Of a stretch of 64,000 bases of DNA, positions 22,740-34,099 are shown piece by piece (the first letter of the stretch is position 1; each line of letters begins with the position of its first letter). Origin of the DNA: Aphelidium insulamus (Eukaryota > Aphelidiomycota > Aphelidea > Aphelidiaceae); the NCBI GenBank assembly GCA_036784855.1, contig JAZDSV010000003.1, positions 551,102-615,101 on the forward strand. The letters run 5' to 3'. The position numbers and the translations under genes were made by a program. The notes beneath the pieces are model-generated. The model had not been told where the DNA came from. It saw nothing but the letters and a program-made list of their open reading frames with translations, and made no database searches.

Positions 22740-24468
22740 ATGACGCGACGACGCGACTTGGTGTTGGCCATTGTGGGCACAACTGGTGTCGGTGCGTTCT
22801 TTATATAGCAGTAATGTACTAGCCATATCACTGATACCCACCGCACAGGCAAATCCCAGCTGGCCATTGAATTGGCGCGGAAATTCAACGGCGAAGTGAT
22901 CAATGCCGACGCGCTGCAGGTACCTATTTCCGATATCACACATATCGCACCATGTATACTGATATGCTGAAGATGTACGATGTCATGCCGCTGGCCACCA
23001 ACAAGGTGACCAAGGAGGAGATGGGCTCCGTGCGCCACCACCTGCTTGGTCACTGCCCAGTTGATCGCGAGTACTTTGTCCACGACTTTGTTCGTGAAGC
23101 CAGCGCAGCGGTATGCACATGTATACTCGTATTGATGTCTTATCTGTTGAACAACATTGCAGATACGGGATATACAATCGCGCGGCAAGATGGCCGTGGT
23201 GGTTGGCGGCACGCACTACTATGTGCAGTCACTGCTCTGGCATCAGACATTATTGGCGGCTGATGAGCAGCAAACTGTATCTGTGCACCTGGACAGCGAT
23301 GCCGCAGACTCGATACTGCGCCGACAGGTGCAAGAAGCCATTGCCCGCTACGACAAAAGTGGTGAAAGTGGCAATGAGAATAATCACAAAAACACCTTGC
23401 ACTCCCTACTCCAGCAAGTCGACCCACAAATGGCACAGCGGTGGCACCCGTCAGACACACGCAAGGTGCGGCGGAGTTTGGCGGTGTTTGCCGACACGGG
23501 CCGATTGCACAGTGAACTACTGAGCAAGCAACGGGAGAATCGGGACAGCTATTCAGTGCCGCGACCGCGATTCAATTCGGTTGTGCTGTGGCTCCATGCA
23601 GACACTGCGGTTCTCTACCCGCGCCTTAATTCTCGTGTAGACTCGATGATACAGGTGTGGCAATGATACAGATTACAGGTTAACCTGACGCATCTTATCA
23701 TAGAGAGGCTTGACGAGCGAGCTGGCCGGCATGTATGAAGTGCTGGAGGAGGGTGCGGTGCCGGGCTGGACGGCAGACACGCCAGCCTGGGACAAGGGTG
23801 TACTGCAAGCTATCGGACTGAAAGAGTTTTTCGACTACTACAAGTGTGGCGGGTTTGCGCCACGAGAAGGCGCAGCATTGCAGCCATCCGCAGAGTGGGC
23901 GGCAAGTGTCGAGCGCATGAAGCAGGCCACAAGGCGCTACTGCCGCAAACAGGTGTCGTGGATTAAGCGAAAGTTGGCGCCAACTGCGTCTGCGCCGCCG
24001 ACATCATCATTGTCATCACCAGCAGCAGATTGTTTGACAGAGCCAATGGCAGCTGTATTTTACGGTTTGGATTCCGGGGAGTTGAGCAGCATGCAGCAGT
24101 GGGAGAAATGTGTTCTGCAACCTGCCGTCGAGATTGTCGACACCTATCTACAGCATGGTTCATGGCTACCGCAGCCGCCGGTCGCAAGCCAAGAGATGGC
24201 CAGACTAATGAAGGACATTCAAGATGTCCGTGAAACCATTGCCGCCACTCCCGCGCTGCCCGAAGACGACGACAAGCAACAATTGTGGCAGCCACGGCGA
24301 TGTGATATTTGTGACAAGATGGCTCATGGCGAACATGAATGGGAGGTTCATCTGCAAAGTCGGCGCCACAAGAGGATGTTGCAACTTCGCTCGTCGCCCC
24401 AATGGCCGTATCTGATGAAGGCTCTGCAAACCAGTGGCCGTTACAAGCAGAATGGTGACAATAGTTAA
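22740..24468 (+). CDS. TRIT1: tRNA dimethylallyltransferase (MOD5/TRIT1/MiaA)
   Basis: Transfers a dimethylallyl group to N6 of A37 in tRNAs reading UNN codons. The start is the ATG at 22740; short introns interrupt the first exons. The P-loop GTTGVGKS is assembled across intron 1, followed by LAIELARKFNGEVINADALQ. Later motifs are HHLLGHCPVDREY, MAVVVGGTHYYVQSLLW (substrate-binding loop), HPSDTRKVRRSL and NSRVDSMI. The C-terminal extension contains a matrin-type C2H2 zinc finger (RCDICDKMAHGEHEW...HLQSRRHKR), typical of eukaryotic MOD5/TRIT1 and absent from bacterial MiaA. Total length ~500 aa fits the family. The predicted substrate tRNA-Ser(AGA) lies 87 bp upstream on the opposite strand. 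Confidence 0.93.
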
Positions 24469-24566
24469 CAATAATTTACAAGCTTGCCCGTGTTTATTAC
24501 TTTAATTTAAAAGTAATTTAAAGCAAGTGAGGTGTATCTAAAATTGTGTCTATCAAAAATTGTGAT

Positions 24567-25572
24567 TCACAAATAATCGGTGAATAGCGGTGCTAGGTCT
24601 ACTTCCGTGGGCTCAGGTGGAAAGACACCCCCCAAATCAATCCTCGCCGCGTCCAAAAGTGCATCCGCATCATGGGCACGGGATAACAGTTCATCGCTAC
24701 TGAAAAAGTCTGGCAGTGCTGGCACAGGATCTATCGATAGTTGCTGCTCAGAAAAAGGCGAGTGATATCCATTGCTAAACGAATTGATAAGTTCCTTTGT
24801 GGCCGAAATCTGCTCCTTTGCAGGCATATCGCTGGGCAGATTTTTGGCAACCGGCTCTGTATTAGATTTGTCCTTCATGCGACTAGGCTGGTGAGTTTGA
24901 AACTTTGGCCTATTACTATGACAATTTCGTCTCCTCTGGACTTCGCGATCGATTATTTCCTTTTATAGACACGTGAGCGTTCATGTATGCGGTAGATATG
25001 AAAAAAATACATACTGTAGCAGATTCAATGGTGTTCTCATGCAACCGCTCCAACGCCACAAACCGATTCACAGCCGGCATATTGTTCTCCATCTTGAATA
25101 GCCAATTACTGTCACCGGGATTACGCGTGGCCATCTGATACTTGCGCAGCAACATCAATGCTTTCACGCGTAGATATCTGCGCTTGTCATATAGGCGCTT
25201 GTGCTGCCGAAGTTCGCTGGCGCTATATTTAATGCGAGGTGCTTTCGGCGTTGTCTTTCTCTTGCCCTTGGCCGTTCCAGTAGCTACTTTTTTACTCTGT
25301 GCGCGTGGAACGCTCTTTTCAACCAGCAGAGAACAATCGGAATATCCGCGAACATTTTGACTGCGCCGATCACTTCGCCGCCGCTGCGCGTCATCATGTG
25401 ATGCGCCGCCATCTACTTCGGGGCTGGTCACATCAGGCAAATGAGATGGGACGGAGACGGTTGCACAATCGCGACTCGAGCAGATATCACCGCTAGATGT
25501 GACAGCGTGCGCATAATGTGCTAGACCAAGCATGGCGCAGCACAGCAACATCAGTTGGAGTTCAATACGCAT
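24567..25572 (-). CDS. Secreted basic protein with acidic C-terminal tail
   Basis: Two exons (25572-25015, 24959-24567; 55-bp intron) encode 316 aa. The chosen Met gives MRIELQLMLLCCAMLGLAHYAHA, a good signal peptide; an upstream in-frame extension is less convincing. A disordered Ser/Lys region with KGKRKTTPKAPRIK follows, then a basic helix (RQHKRLYDKRRYLRVKALML) resembling a bZIP-type basic region. The final ~100 residues are acidic and hydrophobic, with spaced aromatics (DFFSSDELLSRAHDADALLD; VDLAPLFTDYL), like transcription activation segments. No family is recognised. The gene at 32350 has the same three-part design. Secretion plus nuclear-type features suggests a host-directed effector; this is inference. 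Confidence 0.55.
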
Positions 25573-25788
25573 TTTGTAAAAATGTTGCAGACAAGAATGC
25601 CACGCGCGCGGGGCAGCACCGCAGATACCAATCAGCATGCAGGCGATCTGTATCCTCGCCCCCCTGAAATCTGTCCCTTCACATTCATATGCGTACATGG
25701 ACTTATCTAGGCCGAATATACTTATAAATAAAACGCGTTGTACATTTAACAGTCAGTTGGATATGAGCCAGCCAGCGAGTCAGCCAGT

Positions 25789-26361
25789 CTATTGCCGGCT
25801 GACAGCCTTATCACTGGCGGCAGTGGACAGAGCGTTGCCGGCATTCCATCCGTGCACTGGGGGCGTGTCCACCACCACCCGCCTCTCAATGGGCATGTAT
25901 GCACCCATCTGGCGCGTCATGGCCAGCTTGAATAGGCGAACGTCCATCTGCTCCAGCTCGGCGCACGCCCGTTCCATGTTGCGGTGCATGCGCTCAATCT
26001 CGGCACGCTTGTCCAGGAATCGCTGCTCCCGATGCTTTTGCCACGCGTGCTCTATGAATGCCATCCGGTGCTCCGTTTCTCCGTCCGTATCGACGGCGCT
26101 CTCAGTGATAGCCTTTGGCTTGGCCGCTTGCTTGTCCTTTGCAGATGCCGGCGTCTTTAGCTGCAGCACTTGTGCCAGTAGCGGGTTGGTGAGCGTGTCA
26201 TTGGCCGAACCGGACGCGGTGGACTTGCCCGATTTGCGTACCGAGACGCGTTTCCCGGCCACAGTGGGCGACTTGGACGTCATCACGCCCGTGGGGTTGG
26301 CCTTTCCGCGGCACGGGATGCGCAGCGAGCGGAACGAGGTGGTGGCGCGTTGCAGCATCAT
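25789..26361 (-). CDS. MRPL40: Mitochondrial large-subunit ribosomal protein mL40 (MRPL28/MRPL40 type)
   Basis: Intronless, 190 aa. The N-terminus is basic and Ser/Thr-rich, consistent with a mitochondrial presequence. The conserved core is an alpha-helical, charged stretch (HAWQKHREQRFLDKRAEIER), then MERACAELEQMDVRLFKLAM and a C-terminal YMPIERRVVVDTPPVHGWN. The A-C-x-EL-x2-xD-x-RLF pattern followed by (F/Y)xPxExR...DTPPxxGW is the signature of mL40. It should sit in the mitoribosome large subunit. The start at 26361 (MMLQRATTSFRSLR) is the first Met and makes a plausible targeting peptide. Confidence 0.7.
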   Translation of the reverse strand: MMLQRATTSFRSLRIPCRGKANPTGVMTSKSPTVAGKRVSVRKSGKSTASGSANDTLTNPLLAQVLQLKTPASAKDKQAAKPKAITESAVDTDGETEHRMAFIEHAWQKHREQRFLDKRAEIERMHRNMERACAELEQMDVRLFKLAMTRQMGAYMPIERRVVVDTPPVHGWNAGNALSTAASDKAVSRQ

Positions 26362-26481
26362 TGCAGTGTGATTGAGTGAGAAGATTGCAAGTCTGTGATA
26401 CGTGATGAAGCCTAGTTACACGCGAAACCAGCCAGCCCTGCGTTTGATATCAGCCTGCTTCACACACTACATGTAGTGCCA

Positions 26482-26508
26482 GTGTGTGTGTGTGTGTGTG
26501 TGTGTGTG
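26482..26508. repeat. (GT)n microsatellite upstream of PRELI
   Basis: A perfect GT tract of 27 bases, 135 bp before the PRELI start codon, comparable with the GT/CA tracts beside the starts of the NDR kinase and IFT88 genes. Confidence 0.9.
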
Positions 26509-26642
26509 CAATTCTTGCAAGTGCACCAACTTCTCAGGGGTGACCCCTGTCAACGATTTGATTGGCTGCTTGTTGACAATGAAAATTCACATGAACAATC
26601 AAGGCCACGATCTCGCCACAATACAATTACAAGAATTTCGCC

Positions 26643-27369
26643 ATGCGAATATTTTGCAACCGCGACGAGTTCCGGCACCCGTGGAGCCACGTCACACACG
26701 CCAACTGGAACAAGTACCCGAACCCGTTCTCGCCGCAGGTTATCTCTGTCGACGTGCTGGACAGGAGCGTGGACAGCGCTACGGGCCAGCTGCGTACCGA
26801 GCGCCTGATTGCCTGCAGACAGCCCACGCCGGCCTGGATGGCCAAGGTGCGCGTGACACACAGTCCAAACACCCGTGTGTATGGATGTAGATTGGTAATG
26901 TGCTATACATAGATGTTTGGCGATAGTGGGGTGGTGTACTTTCGCGAGGTGAGCGTGGTGGATCCGGCGCGACGGACGTACACGGCCGAGTCGCGCAATC
27001 TCACCGGCTCCGACATTCTCCAGCTGCACGAACGCATCACATACGCCGCCGATGGTGCGTATGAGTCAAGGTGGGTGTGTTTTTGTAATATACGGACGAT
27101 AGATATTAATGGCGGAAAGGACCGCCGTGACCCACGAGGCCGCTGTGGAAGCCGTCGGATTCTCCGCCTTCCGGTCATATATAGAAGACTTTTGCATCAG
27201 TCGATTCCACGCGAACGCTGAAAAGGTTTGCATATATATATATATATGCAATATAGAATATATCCATATATATGGATATTCTAACGGCGTCTCGGTGCAG
27301 GGCCGCCAAGGTCTGGAACAAGTAATACACTCCATGTTTGCCGACAGCCACGACTCGGCAGCGATATGA
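26643..27369 (+). CDS. PRELID: PRELI/MSF1-domain lipid transfer protein (Ups/PRELID)
   Basis: Starts at MRIFCNRDEFRHPWSHVTHA. The family core is complete across four exons: NWNKYPNPFSPQVISVDVLD, TERLIACRQPTPAWMAK, YFREVSVVDPARRTYTAESR, NLTGSDILQLHERITYA, TAVTHEAAVEAVGFSAFRSY, EDFCISRFHANAEKGRQGLE. Ups/PRELID proteins pair with TRIAP1/Mdm35 in the mitochondrial intermembrane space and carry phosphatidic acid or phosphatidylserine between membranes. Introns are short and AT-rich; the last contains a TATATA palindrome. Length ~185 aa is normal. Which lipid is carried (PRELID1 versus PRELID3/Slowmo type) cannot be told. Confidence 0.88.
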
Positions 27370-27447
27370 TGTCAACACTAAAACATTTATACATCCACAT
27401 ATTTATTATATGTACATACTTATACTACATATATATATATATATGTA

Positions 27448-29268
27448 TTAAGCACGCGGTCGTTTGACTTCAGAGGCGGCGCGCTGAACACTGGACGTCG
27501 ATGATGCAGACAGCGGGCGTTTCTAACACACATTCCATTATACACTAAAGAATTTACATTGACAAAACATACGGGCGTGGAGGGCGTAACAGCCACGGGG
27601 GACGGCGTGGTGCCGAGTAGCACATTGCGCTGTGCAGTCAGGTTGCGCGTCTCATGCTCCAACCGCTCCAGCTGCCGTTTCATGTCCACGGCAATGGTGA
27701 CCTGCTGATACAGCTCCTCGAATCGCAGTCGCACTTCATCAGTGGCCATCGCCGGGGTTCCCTCTACACAGCAATTGTGATATTGCACTAGTTGCGTTGT
27801 ACATTAACGTACGAAAGCCCAATTCGTCTAATTGCTGCACAATTCGCTGTTGCACCGACGATGATTTGACCACGGGCAGGGCAAATGTCTTGACAATCAG
27901 CCCGGCAACTTTGCGCTCTCTACGCGGTGCTGGAGTGGCGCTCGGTACCGGCGTCACCACTGGCACAACAGGTGATGGAACTGCACGTTGAATGTAGATG
28001 AATACTTATAGAAGAGGCAATATCGCTGCACACCTTCTTCCGTAATGGGCAGCAGAGCCGAGGCGGGTGGTTTACGGCGCCTCGAGGATGACGAAGAGGA
28101 GTCGGCAGTGGCATCTTCGGCGCGCTTCCTGGGCCGTCGCTTCTACACGATGTAATAAGTAACGACAACAAGAATTACAATTAAATTACCTTTTCCGGAC
28201 TGGAATCACCCGCCACAACTTGGGCCAGAGTGGGCTGCCCAAACGTGTCACTGCCCAGGAGTCGCGTGTACGCACGACGCTGGCGCATCAGGTCCGGCAG
28301 GCGCTGTTTGAGCATGCGCGCCGAGAACAGCAAAAAGTCTTCGCGCTCCACGTCGGCGGCGGACCGACTGTCGATCAGTGTTTGCACGTACTCTTTACGC
28401 TGCAGCTCCTTGGCCTTGTCGTAGTGCAGGCGCGCGATGTAGGCCTTCTGGTCGGGATCGGGCAGCGGGTTGTGGTGCTGCATCAGTGTCTGTGTGACGC
28501 CATAGTATCGCTCTTTCAGATCCTTTTATCTGTGAGATGTTATGCATAAGACATAAATTATAAATAAGACCTCGATGGTGCGTGGGGTATAAGCACCGCC
28601 ATCAGTGTAGCGGTCAGCAATGACAATAAAGCGGCAGTCGAATTGCCGGCACAGCTCAAACAGGCGGTCTGTCTCTTCCCTGCTCCATTCGGTGTCTGGA
28701 GAATGTATATAATATTGTATGTGTATGTGCATGTAAGCGTATACACGTCTATAGTGTGCAAGTCTTGCCGCAGGTGCAATATCATGTAGCATTATATAGT
28801 GTATAGTCACGCACGCTGCAGGAGGGAATCGTATTCCTCGGCCGAGTAGGCAACCACATCGGCCTGGCGGCTGTACGGTGCCATAGGGTGGTCTGTGTAG
28901 ATACGTGCGGCTGTGTGAGGAGGGTGTGTGAGTGGCGCTGTATGAACGCACCATCGGCCAGTGAGTTTGTGGGGGCGGCCAGATCAGCGGTGGCATCCGG
29001 TTCCGCAGCGTGCTTGTGCCATGCCGGGATGGCCAGAGTGTCCCGGCGATAGAGGGACCGGGCGTGCAGGCGCCTTTGAATAGATGCATGTGAATGAGTG
29101 CTGGTGGAGAGATGGAGGAGGCAGCACTCACCACCGCGGCACCACAGCAGTGGCAGGGTCCACCGCCATCTGTGAGGTGCGCACATTCACCGCACCGATG
29201 CCGCGGTACAGAGGCGGCTGTTGACCGGGGCCGATAATGGCGGCCAATTTGGGGTCCACGGCCAGCAT
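27448..29268 (-). CDS. DMAP1: DMAP1/Swc4, subunit of NuA4 and SWR1 complexes
   Basis: Starts at MLAVDPKLAAIIGPGQQPPL (29266-29268); a multi-exon gene with introns around 28.9-29.1, 28.70-28.83, 28.53-28.57, 28.14-28.19, 27.98-28.03, 27.77-27.81 and 27.52-27.57 kb. It has an AIPAWHKHA segment, DHPMAPYSRQADVVAYSAEE, then the SANT-like domain TEWSREETDRLFELCRQFDC with RFIVIADRY, continuing into DLKERYYGV and YDKAKELQRKEYVQTLIDSR. This is the conserved DMAP1 layout. The C-terminus adds a basic patch (KRRPRKRAED) and a coiled coil (RFEELYQQVTIAVDMKRQLE). DMAP1 helps link histone H2A.Z exchange and H4/H2A acetylation. Its start codon lies 118 bp from that of the divergent IFT88 gene. Confidence 0.9.
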
Positions 29269-29386
29269 TGTGTATGTGTGTGTGTTGTACGGACAGCCAG
29301 CGCCAACAGAGAGAACTTCAGGGACAGGCAGTCACCCCGAGAGAGAAACCCCAGAACTCCCCCGGCAATAACACACACACACACAA

Positions 29387-32272
29387 ATGTCTACGGGCCA
29401 GGACGGCGACGGGGAGGAGCAGCTGTATGGCGGCTTTGAGCGGGCCAAGGTGCGGCGCTGTGCCAAGCCACTCACAGCTGACCCTCTGCTGACTGACTGC
29501 CAGGACACCAACTTTGGTCCGGGCAGGCAGCCGACCCGTGCCGGTGCCGCCTCTATGGCAACAGGTTCACCTGTCACGGCACTGCTTGGACAACAGTCCT
29601 CGGCCTCACAGCAGCGTCTGTCCCTGCGCACCAGTGTGGCAACCCGCGCCGGCGGTCCCAACACCGTCGTGCGGCCAATGACATCCAAGCAGGGTGCCGG
29701 CTTCAGCCCCATCACCACATCCCCGGTACCGGGTGGTGGTGGTGGTGCACAGCAACAGTTTGACCCGATGCGGTCATCCGGCAGTCGGTCCGGCCCGGCA
29801 TCGCCGGTGCCAGGCGCCGACAACAGTGACAGCGGTGAAGAGGGTGGAGGCGTGGCGGCTGTACGCGCGGCCGAACAGCGGTGCCTACAATCGCTGACCG
29901 ACAGCTACCAGTGTGCACGCGTGGCCGACCACCGCGGCGCCCTGGACAAGGCCAAGGACGCGGTGAAGAAGGAGCGCGCGGCGTTCAAACTGCGCGAGAA
30001 GGTGGCGGCAAGTAGTGCCAATGCCAACGCGGCTGCGCCGGCAACAGTCATCACGGCCGGCACCGACCTCACATTCATGACCCTGTTCAACCTGGCCGAC
30101 CAGTACGACACCGTGGGCCTGCAGCAGGAGTCGTTGAATGCCTACGCCGCGCTGGTCAAGGGGAAACAGTTCGCGCAGGCCGGCAAGCTGCGTGTCAACA
30201 TGGGCGAGATTCACTTCAGGCGCGGCGACTTTGCACAGGCCATCAAAATGTTTCGCATGGCGCTCGACCAGGTTTCTCCCGCCACCAACGTATCCCTGCG
30301 GTATATTATCTGTTAATCATTGCTTTCATATAGTTGACATTCGCTCTCCCTGGCAGGATGAAGATATTGCGCAATATCGCCGTGGCACACATCAAGCTTG
30401 GACAGTTCAAGGACGCTGCAGACTCGCTGGAGGCCATCATGGAGACACAGCCAGACTTTCGTCCAGGCATGCACTAATCTGGTAATTAATCATTTACTGT
30501 GCTAACAGGTATCTATGCAGCATACAATTTAGTTATATGCTACTTTGCCATGGGTGACGTGGAGGGGATGCGGTCGGCATTCCTGCGCCTGGTGTCTATA
30601 CCGTTGCCCGTGTTTGACTCGGCGGACGATGACGGCGAGGGTGGAGACGGTGCAGATGACGCAATCGAACATTCCACTGCGTCAGATAGACGTCACGTCA
30701 ATATGGACGATGAGCTGCGCAGACTGCACCGCGAACGGTAATACTAGGTTGTCATGGGTGTATTACCATTAATATCCTGTAGACGAAAGGCGATTGAAAT
30801 GTGCGTGTTCCAGACGGCGCGCGTAATTGCACCTGTAATCGACGCCTCCTTCCAGCTGGGATTCGATTGGGTGATCCAGACGGTTAAACAGTCGCCGATG
30901 GCGCACGTCGCTGGCGAGCTGGACATGGCCAAAGTGATCAACATCCTAAAAGCTAATGACACGGCCACGGTAAAATAGTCTGTTATGGTTAATCAGACGC
31001 ATATGTATCAATAATAATATTATAGGCAATTGAACAGTTTCGAGCGTTTGAGAAAAAGGAGCGACGGATGATGTCGGCGGCCGCGACAAATTTATCATTT
31101 TTGTTTCTGCTTGGCGGGGACGCCGATGAAGCCGAAACCTACTCCCAGCTGGCCGTCCAGTCTGATCGGTACAGTGCGTACGCCCTAGTCAACCGTGGCG
31201 TCTGTGCTATGAACAAAGGTATGTCTGAGGTTATTTTACTTGTATTTTCTCATGTAGCTGTAGGTGACTTCGCAGAAGCTCGGCGTCTGTTCCTCGACGC
31301 CATAACCGTGGACTCGTTGTGTGCCGAGGCGCACTTTAATTTGGGTACATAAATATTGTGATACGATTAGTACCAGATTAATTTCTTTAGGACTCTTGTT
31401 GAAGCAAATGGGAAGCAATACGGAAGCACTGGCTGCGTTTGAAAAGTTGCATGCATTGCTGCAGAGCGATCCTTCGGTGGTATTTCACATTGCCGACCTG
31501 TATGTCTGGACATTCCCACAAGTAGTCTGTTAACGCATCGACATAGTTGTGGCAGGATCGGCAAGCCGAAAGAGGAGCTAGAGTGGTACAATCGGCTGGT
31601 GTCGCTGGTCCCAACCGATCCGTCAGTGCTGGCACGCATGGCCCACCTGTATCAAGTGCAGAACAATCAGGCGCAAGCATTCCACTACTACTCCGAGTCG
31701 TACCGCTACTTCCCGTGCAATCTGGACGTGCTCACGTGGCTGGGCACGTACTGCGTGGAACATGAGCTGTACGAACAGGCCATCAACTACTTTGAGCGGG
31801 CAGTGCTTATCCAGCCTCGAGAGTTCAAGTGGCCGCTGATGATTGCTGGCTGCATGCGTCGCTCCGGCAACTACCAACAGGCACTGTCATTGTACCGCGC
31901 CACTCACGAACGATTCCCGCAGAACCTGGAATGTTCGTAAATGTGTAACCAACACATTTCACACAAAATTATTTATCTATTTACATAGGCCTGAGACTGC
32001 TGGTGCGCATGTGCAATGATTTAGGCTTGGCGGACGCATCCGGTTACGCTGCCAAGATCACGCAGATTGAACAGCAGCAGCAGGAGAAGCAGAGGAGGGA
32101 GTCAGTGGCAACAACCGGGCCCGACGGTGGCGATGTGGCATCACCCATCGTCGCCAAAAATGTCGACAAACAACTTCAAGGAGGCGGTGAACCTGACGCG
32201 AAGGGCAGCGCCGAGGTGAATGTTGGTGTTCACTGGGACGACGATGCGGGCGACGACTTGCTGCCGGATTGA
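29387..32272 (+). CDS. IFT88: IFT88, intraflagellar transport TPR protein
   Basis: Starts at MSTGQDGDGEEQLYGGFERA directly after a (CA) tract; about nine exons. The N-terminal ~170 residues are disordered. The IFT88 core then begins: HRGALDKAKDAVKKERAAFK, TLFNLADQYDTVGLQQESLN, LRVNMGEIHFRRGDFAQAIK, MFRMALDQV, KILRNIAVAHIKLGQFKDAA, and later YNLVICYFAMGDVEGMRSAF. Further TPRs follow (LAVQSDRYSAYALVNRGVCA; EWYNRLVSLVPTDPSVLARM; FHYYSESYRYFPCNLDVLTW). The order matches IFT88, a core IFT-B subunit that moves cargo along axonemes and is required for cilium assembly. The C-terminus is acidic and ends DDAGDDLLPD. Identification is firm and shows the organism builds cilia by IFT. Confidence 0.93.
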
Positions 32273-32349
32273 TGTCCCATTACAATGATTAAAAATTTGA
32301 CAAATGTTATGACAAATGCGGCGTGATCGTGACATCACATTTGTCTTAT

Positions 32350-33062
32350 ATGTTTTTGCACGCATCATTCTTCCTGTGCGCGCTACTACTGCTGGCCACC
32401 ATCCCGCACGTGCGGGGAATGCCGCCATCAAAGAGTGGTCGCGGCAGCAAGACCCTTATGAAAGGCGGAATGAAATCTGGGCCGATCTCAGGCGGTATGA
32501 ACGCAGACATCAAATCACGAACAAAACGGAAAAGAAGACCCGATAATAAAAAACAGCAAGCTGCCAAGAAGGCATACATGCAAGCATATCGGGCCGATGC
32601 GGAATACAAGCAAACAGTGAAACACGAAAACAGATTGCGATACTGGGATAGTCAGGAAGAGAGACTCAGACGGAAGGTGCACAACCAAAAAGGCAGAGCT
32701 AGGGCGATCGTGCGAAAGCTTGTCGACGGTAACTGCGCACAATTTGAAGAGTCCCAACTGCCCCCGTCAGTTTACCGTTTTCTTAACCTGGATCTACTGG
32801 CGCCGGCGGTTAAGCCAACAATGCTGGTTCGTTCACTTTTTCTTCTTTTCTGCTTCGTAACGCGTTCTAGAATTGGCAACAAGATATCAAGGCGGTGTAT
32901 CGGCAAATTGCCGTTGCAAATGTAGCTACAATGGAATCTGATGAGCTTGACGGCATACAGTTGCCGGGTGTAGAAAGCAACCCTGTGACAATCAAGCACG
33001 CATTACTTTTGGGTGGGGAGTGGGACCCTGAGGACACATTGTTTCCCATCGACGAAGTCTAG
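32350..33062 (+). CDS. Secreted basic protein with acidic tail (second of its type)
   Basis: Two exons (32350-32826, 32871-33062; 44-bp intron) encode 222 aa. The Met at 32350 is preferred over one nine codons upstream because it gives the tight signal peptide MFLHASFFLCALLLLATIPH. The mature protein starts Gly/Lys-rich, then has a strongly basic region (RTKRKRRPDNKKQQAAKKAY) and a charged helix (RYWDSQEERLRRKVHNQKGR). The C-terminal ~60 residues are acidic and hydrophobic, ending EDTLFPIDEV. No family is recognised. The layout parallels the gene at 24567-25572. It sits between the ends of IFT88 and the peroxiredoxin gene without shared regulation being evident. Confidence 0.55.
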
Positions 33063-33147
33063 CATGAAACTAAAATGAATAATATTTTTATGTCAAGAAA
33101 TGTATTATCATTGCATTTCAGCAGGTGCAGGCGTAATATACCGCCCA

Positions 33148-34055
33148 CTACACGGCAGCAAAGTACTTCTTGGACTCCTTGGGGTCAGCCACCATGGTCT
33201 TGCTGTTGGTCTTGGGGTCCCAGTTGGCGGGGCACACTTCGCCGTGCTTGTCCGTGAACTGGAAGGCCTTGACGAGGCGCAGAATCTCCTCAACAGAGCG
33301 TCCAACCGGCAAGTCATTGATGGTCATCTGGCGCAAAATTCCCTTCGGGTCAATGATGAACAGGCCACTACGATTGTTGGATCAATTGAAGAAAGTAAGT
33401 CAATATTGGCTACTATGCCATACCGGAGGGCAATGCCGGCCTCTTCCAGCAACACACCGTAGCTGCGCGATATGGCCATGTTCTTGTCCGCGACCAGAGT
33501 CAGCTTCAAGTCCTGACCGAGGCCACCCTGCTTGCGCGGCACATTGGTCCTGCCGAATTGTCAACAAGGCTACAAATAAATTTTTTTTGTAGTACATACC
33601 ATGCCAAGTGGGTATGTTCCGAGTCGGTGGAGACGGCCAGGACTTCGGCGCCAATTTCATGGAACTGGGCCAGGCTGTCGTTGAAGGCCAGGATCTCGGT
33701 GGGGCACACGAACGTAAAGTCCATCGGGTAGAAGAACACCACGAGGTACTTGCCTATACAGCAGACATGTGGTCAGTCGGTGTGCGATAGTTAAATTATA
33801 ATGCCTACCCGCGTACTGCTTCAGCGACACGGTCTTGAACTCGCCGCCGGCCACGAGGGCAGGCGCGGTGAATGCGGGAGCCGGCTTCTGGACGAATGCT
33901 TGCGACACTGCACCCACGCGTTAAACTACAACGAATTCTGGGCATCTGGCTGACGTACTTTGAGTGGGAGGTATCTGTGGAGCGGTTTGTGGAGTGGAGA
34001 AGGCAGCAGCGTGCTTGGGTTTCTTGCGGGGTGGCGATGCGCTGACGTCAACCAT
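33148..34055 (-). CDS. PRDX1: Typical 2-Cys peroxiredoxin
   Basis: Exons splice to a full AhpC/Prx1 protein. A lineage-specific N-terminal segment ([19 protein letters not shown]) joins across an intron to [19 protein letters not shown], then [20 protein letters not shown] with the peroxidatic Cys in [62 protein letters not shown], and [15 protein letters not shown] with the resolving Cys. The GGLG and C-terminal YF motifs of hyperoxidation-sensitive eukaryotic Prx are present ([12 protein letters not shown]). It reduces H2O2 using thioredoxin. The extension before the conserved start carries a PPRKKPK cluster resembling a nuclear localisation signal; translation could also start at the second Met, which would omit it. 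Confidence 0.93.
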
Positions 34056-34099
34056 TGTGCCGGCATTGTCCGGTCGCTGTCCAGCTGAGTGTCTGCCGT

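Noticed and set aside
29332-29823. A 163-codon minus-strand frame overlapping IFT88 exon 1
   Set aside because: It is the antisense shadow of a GC-rich coding exon; the + strand has clear IFT88 homology downstream in the same frame.
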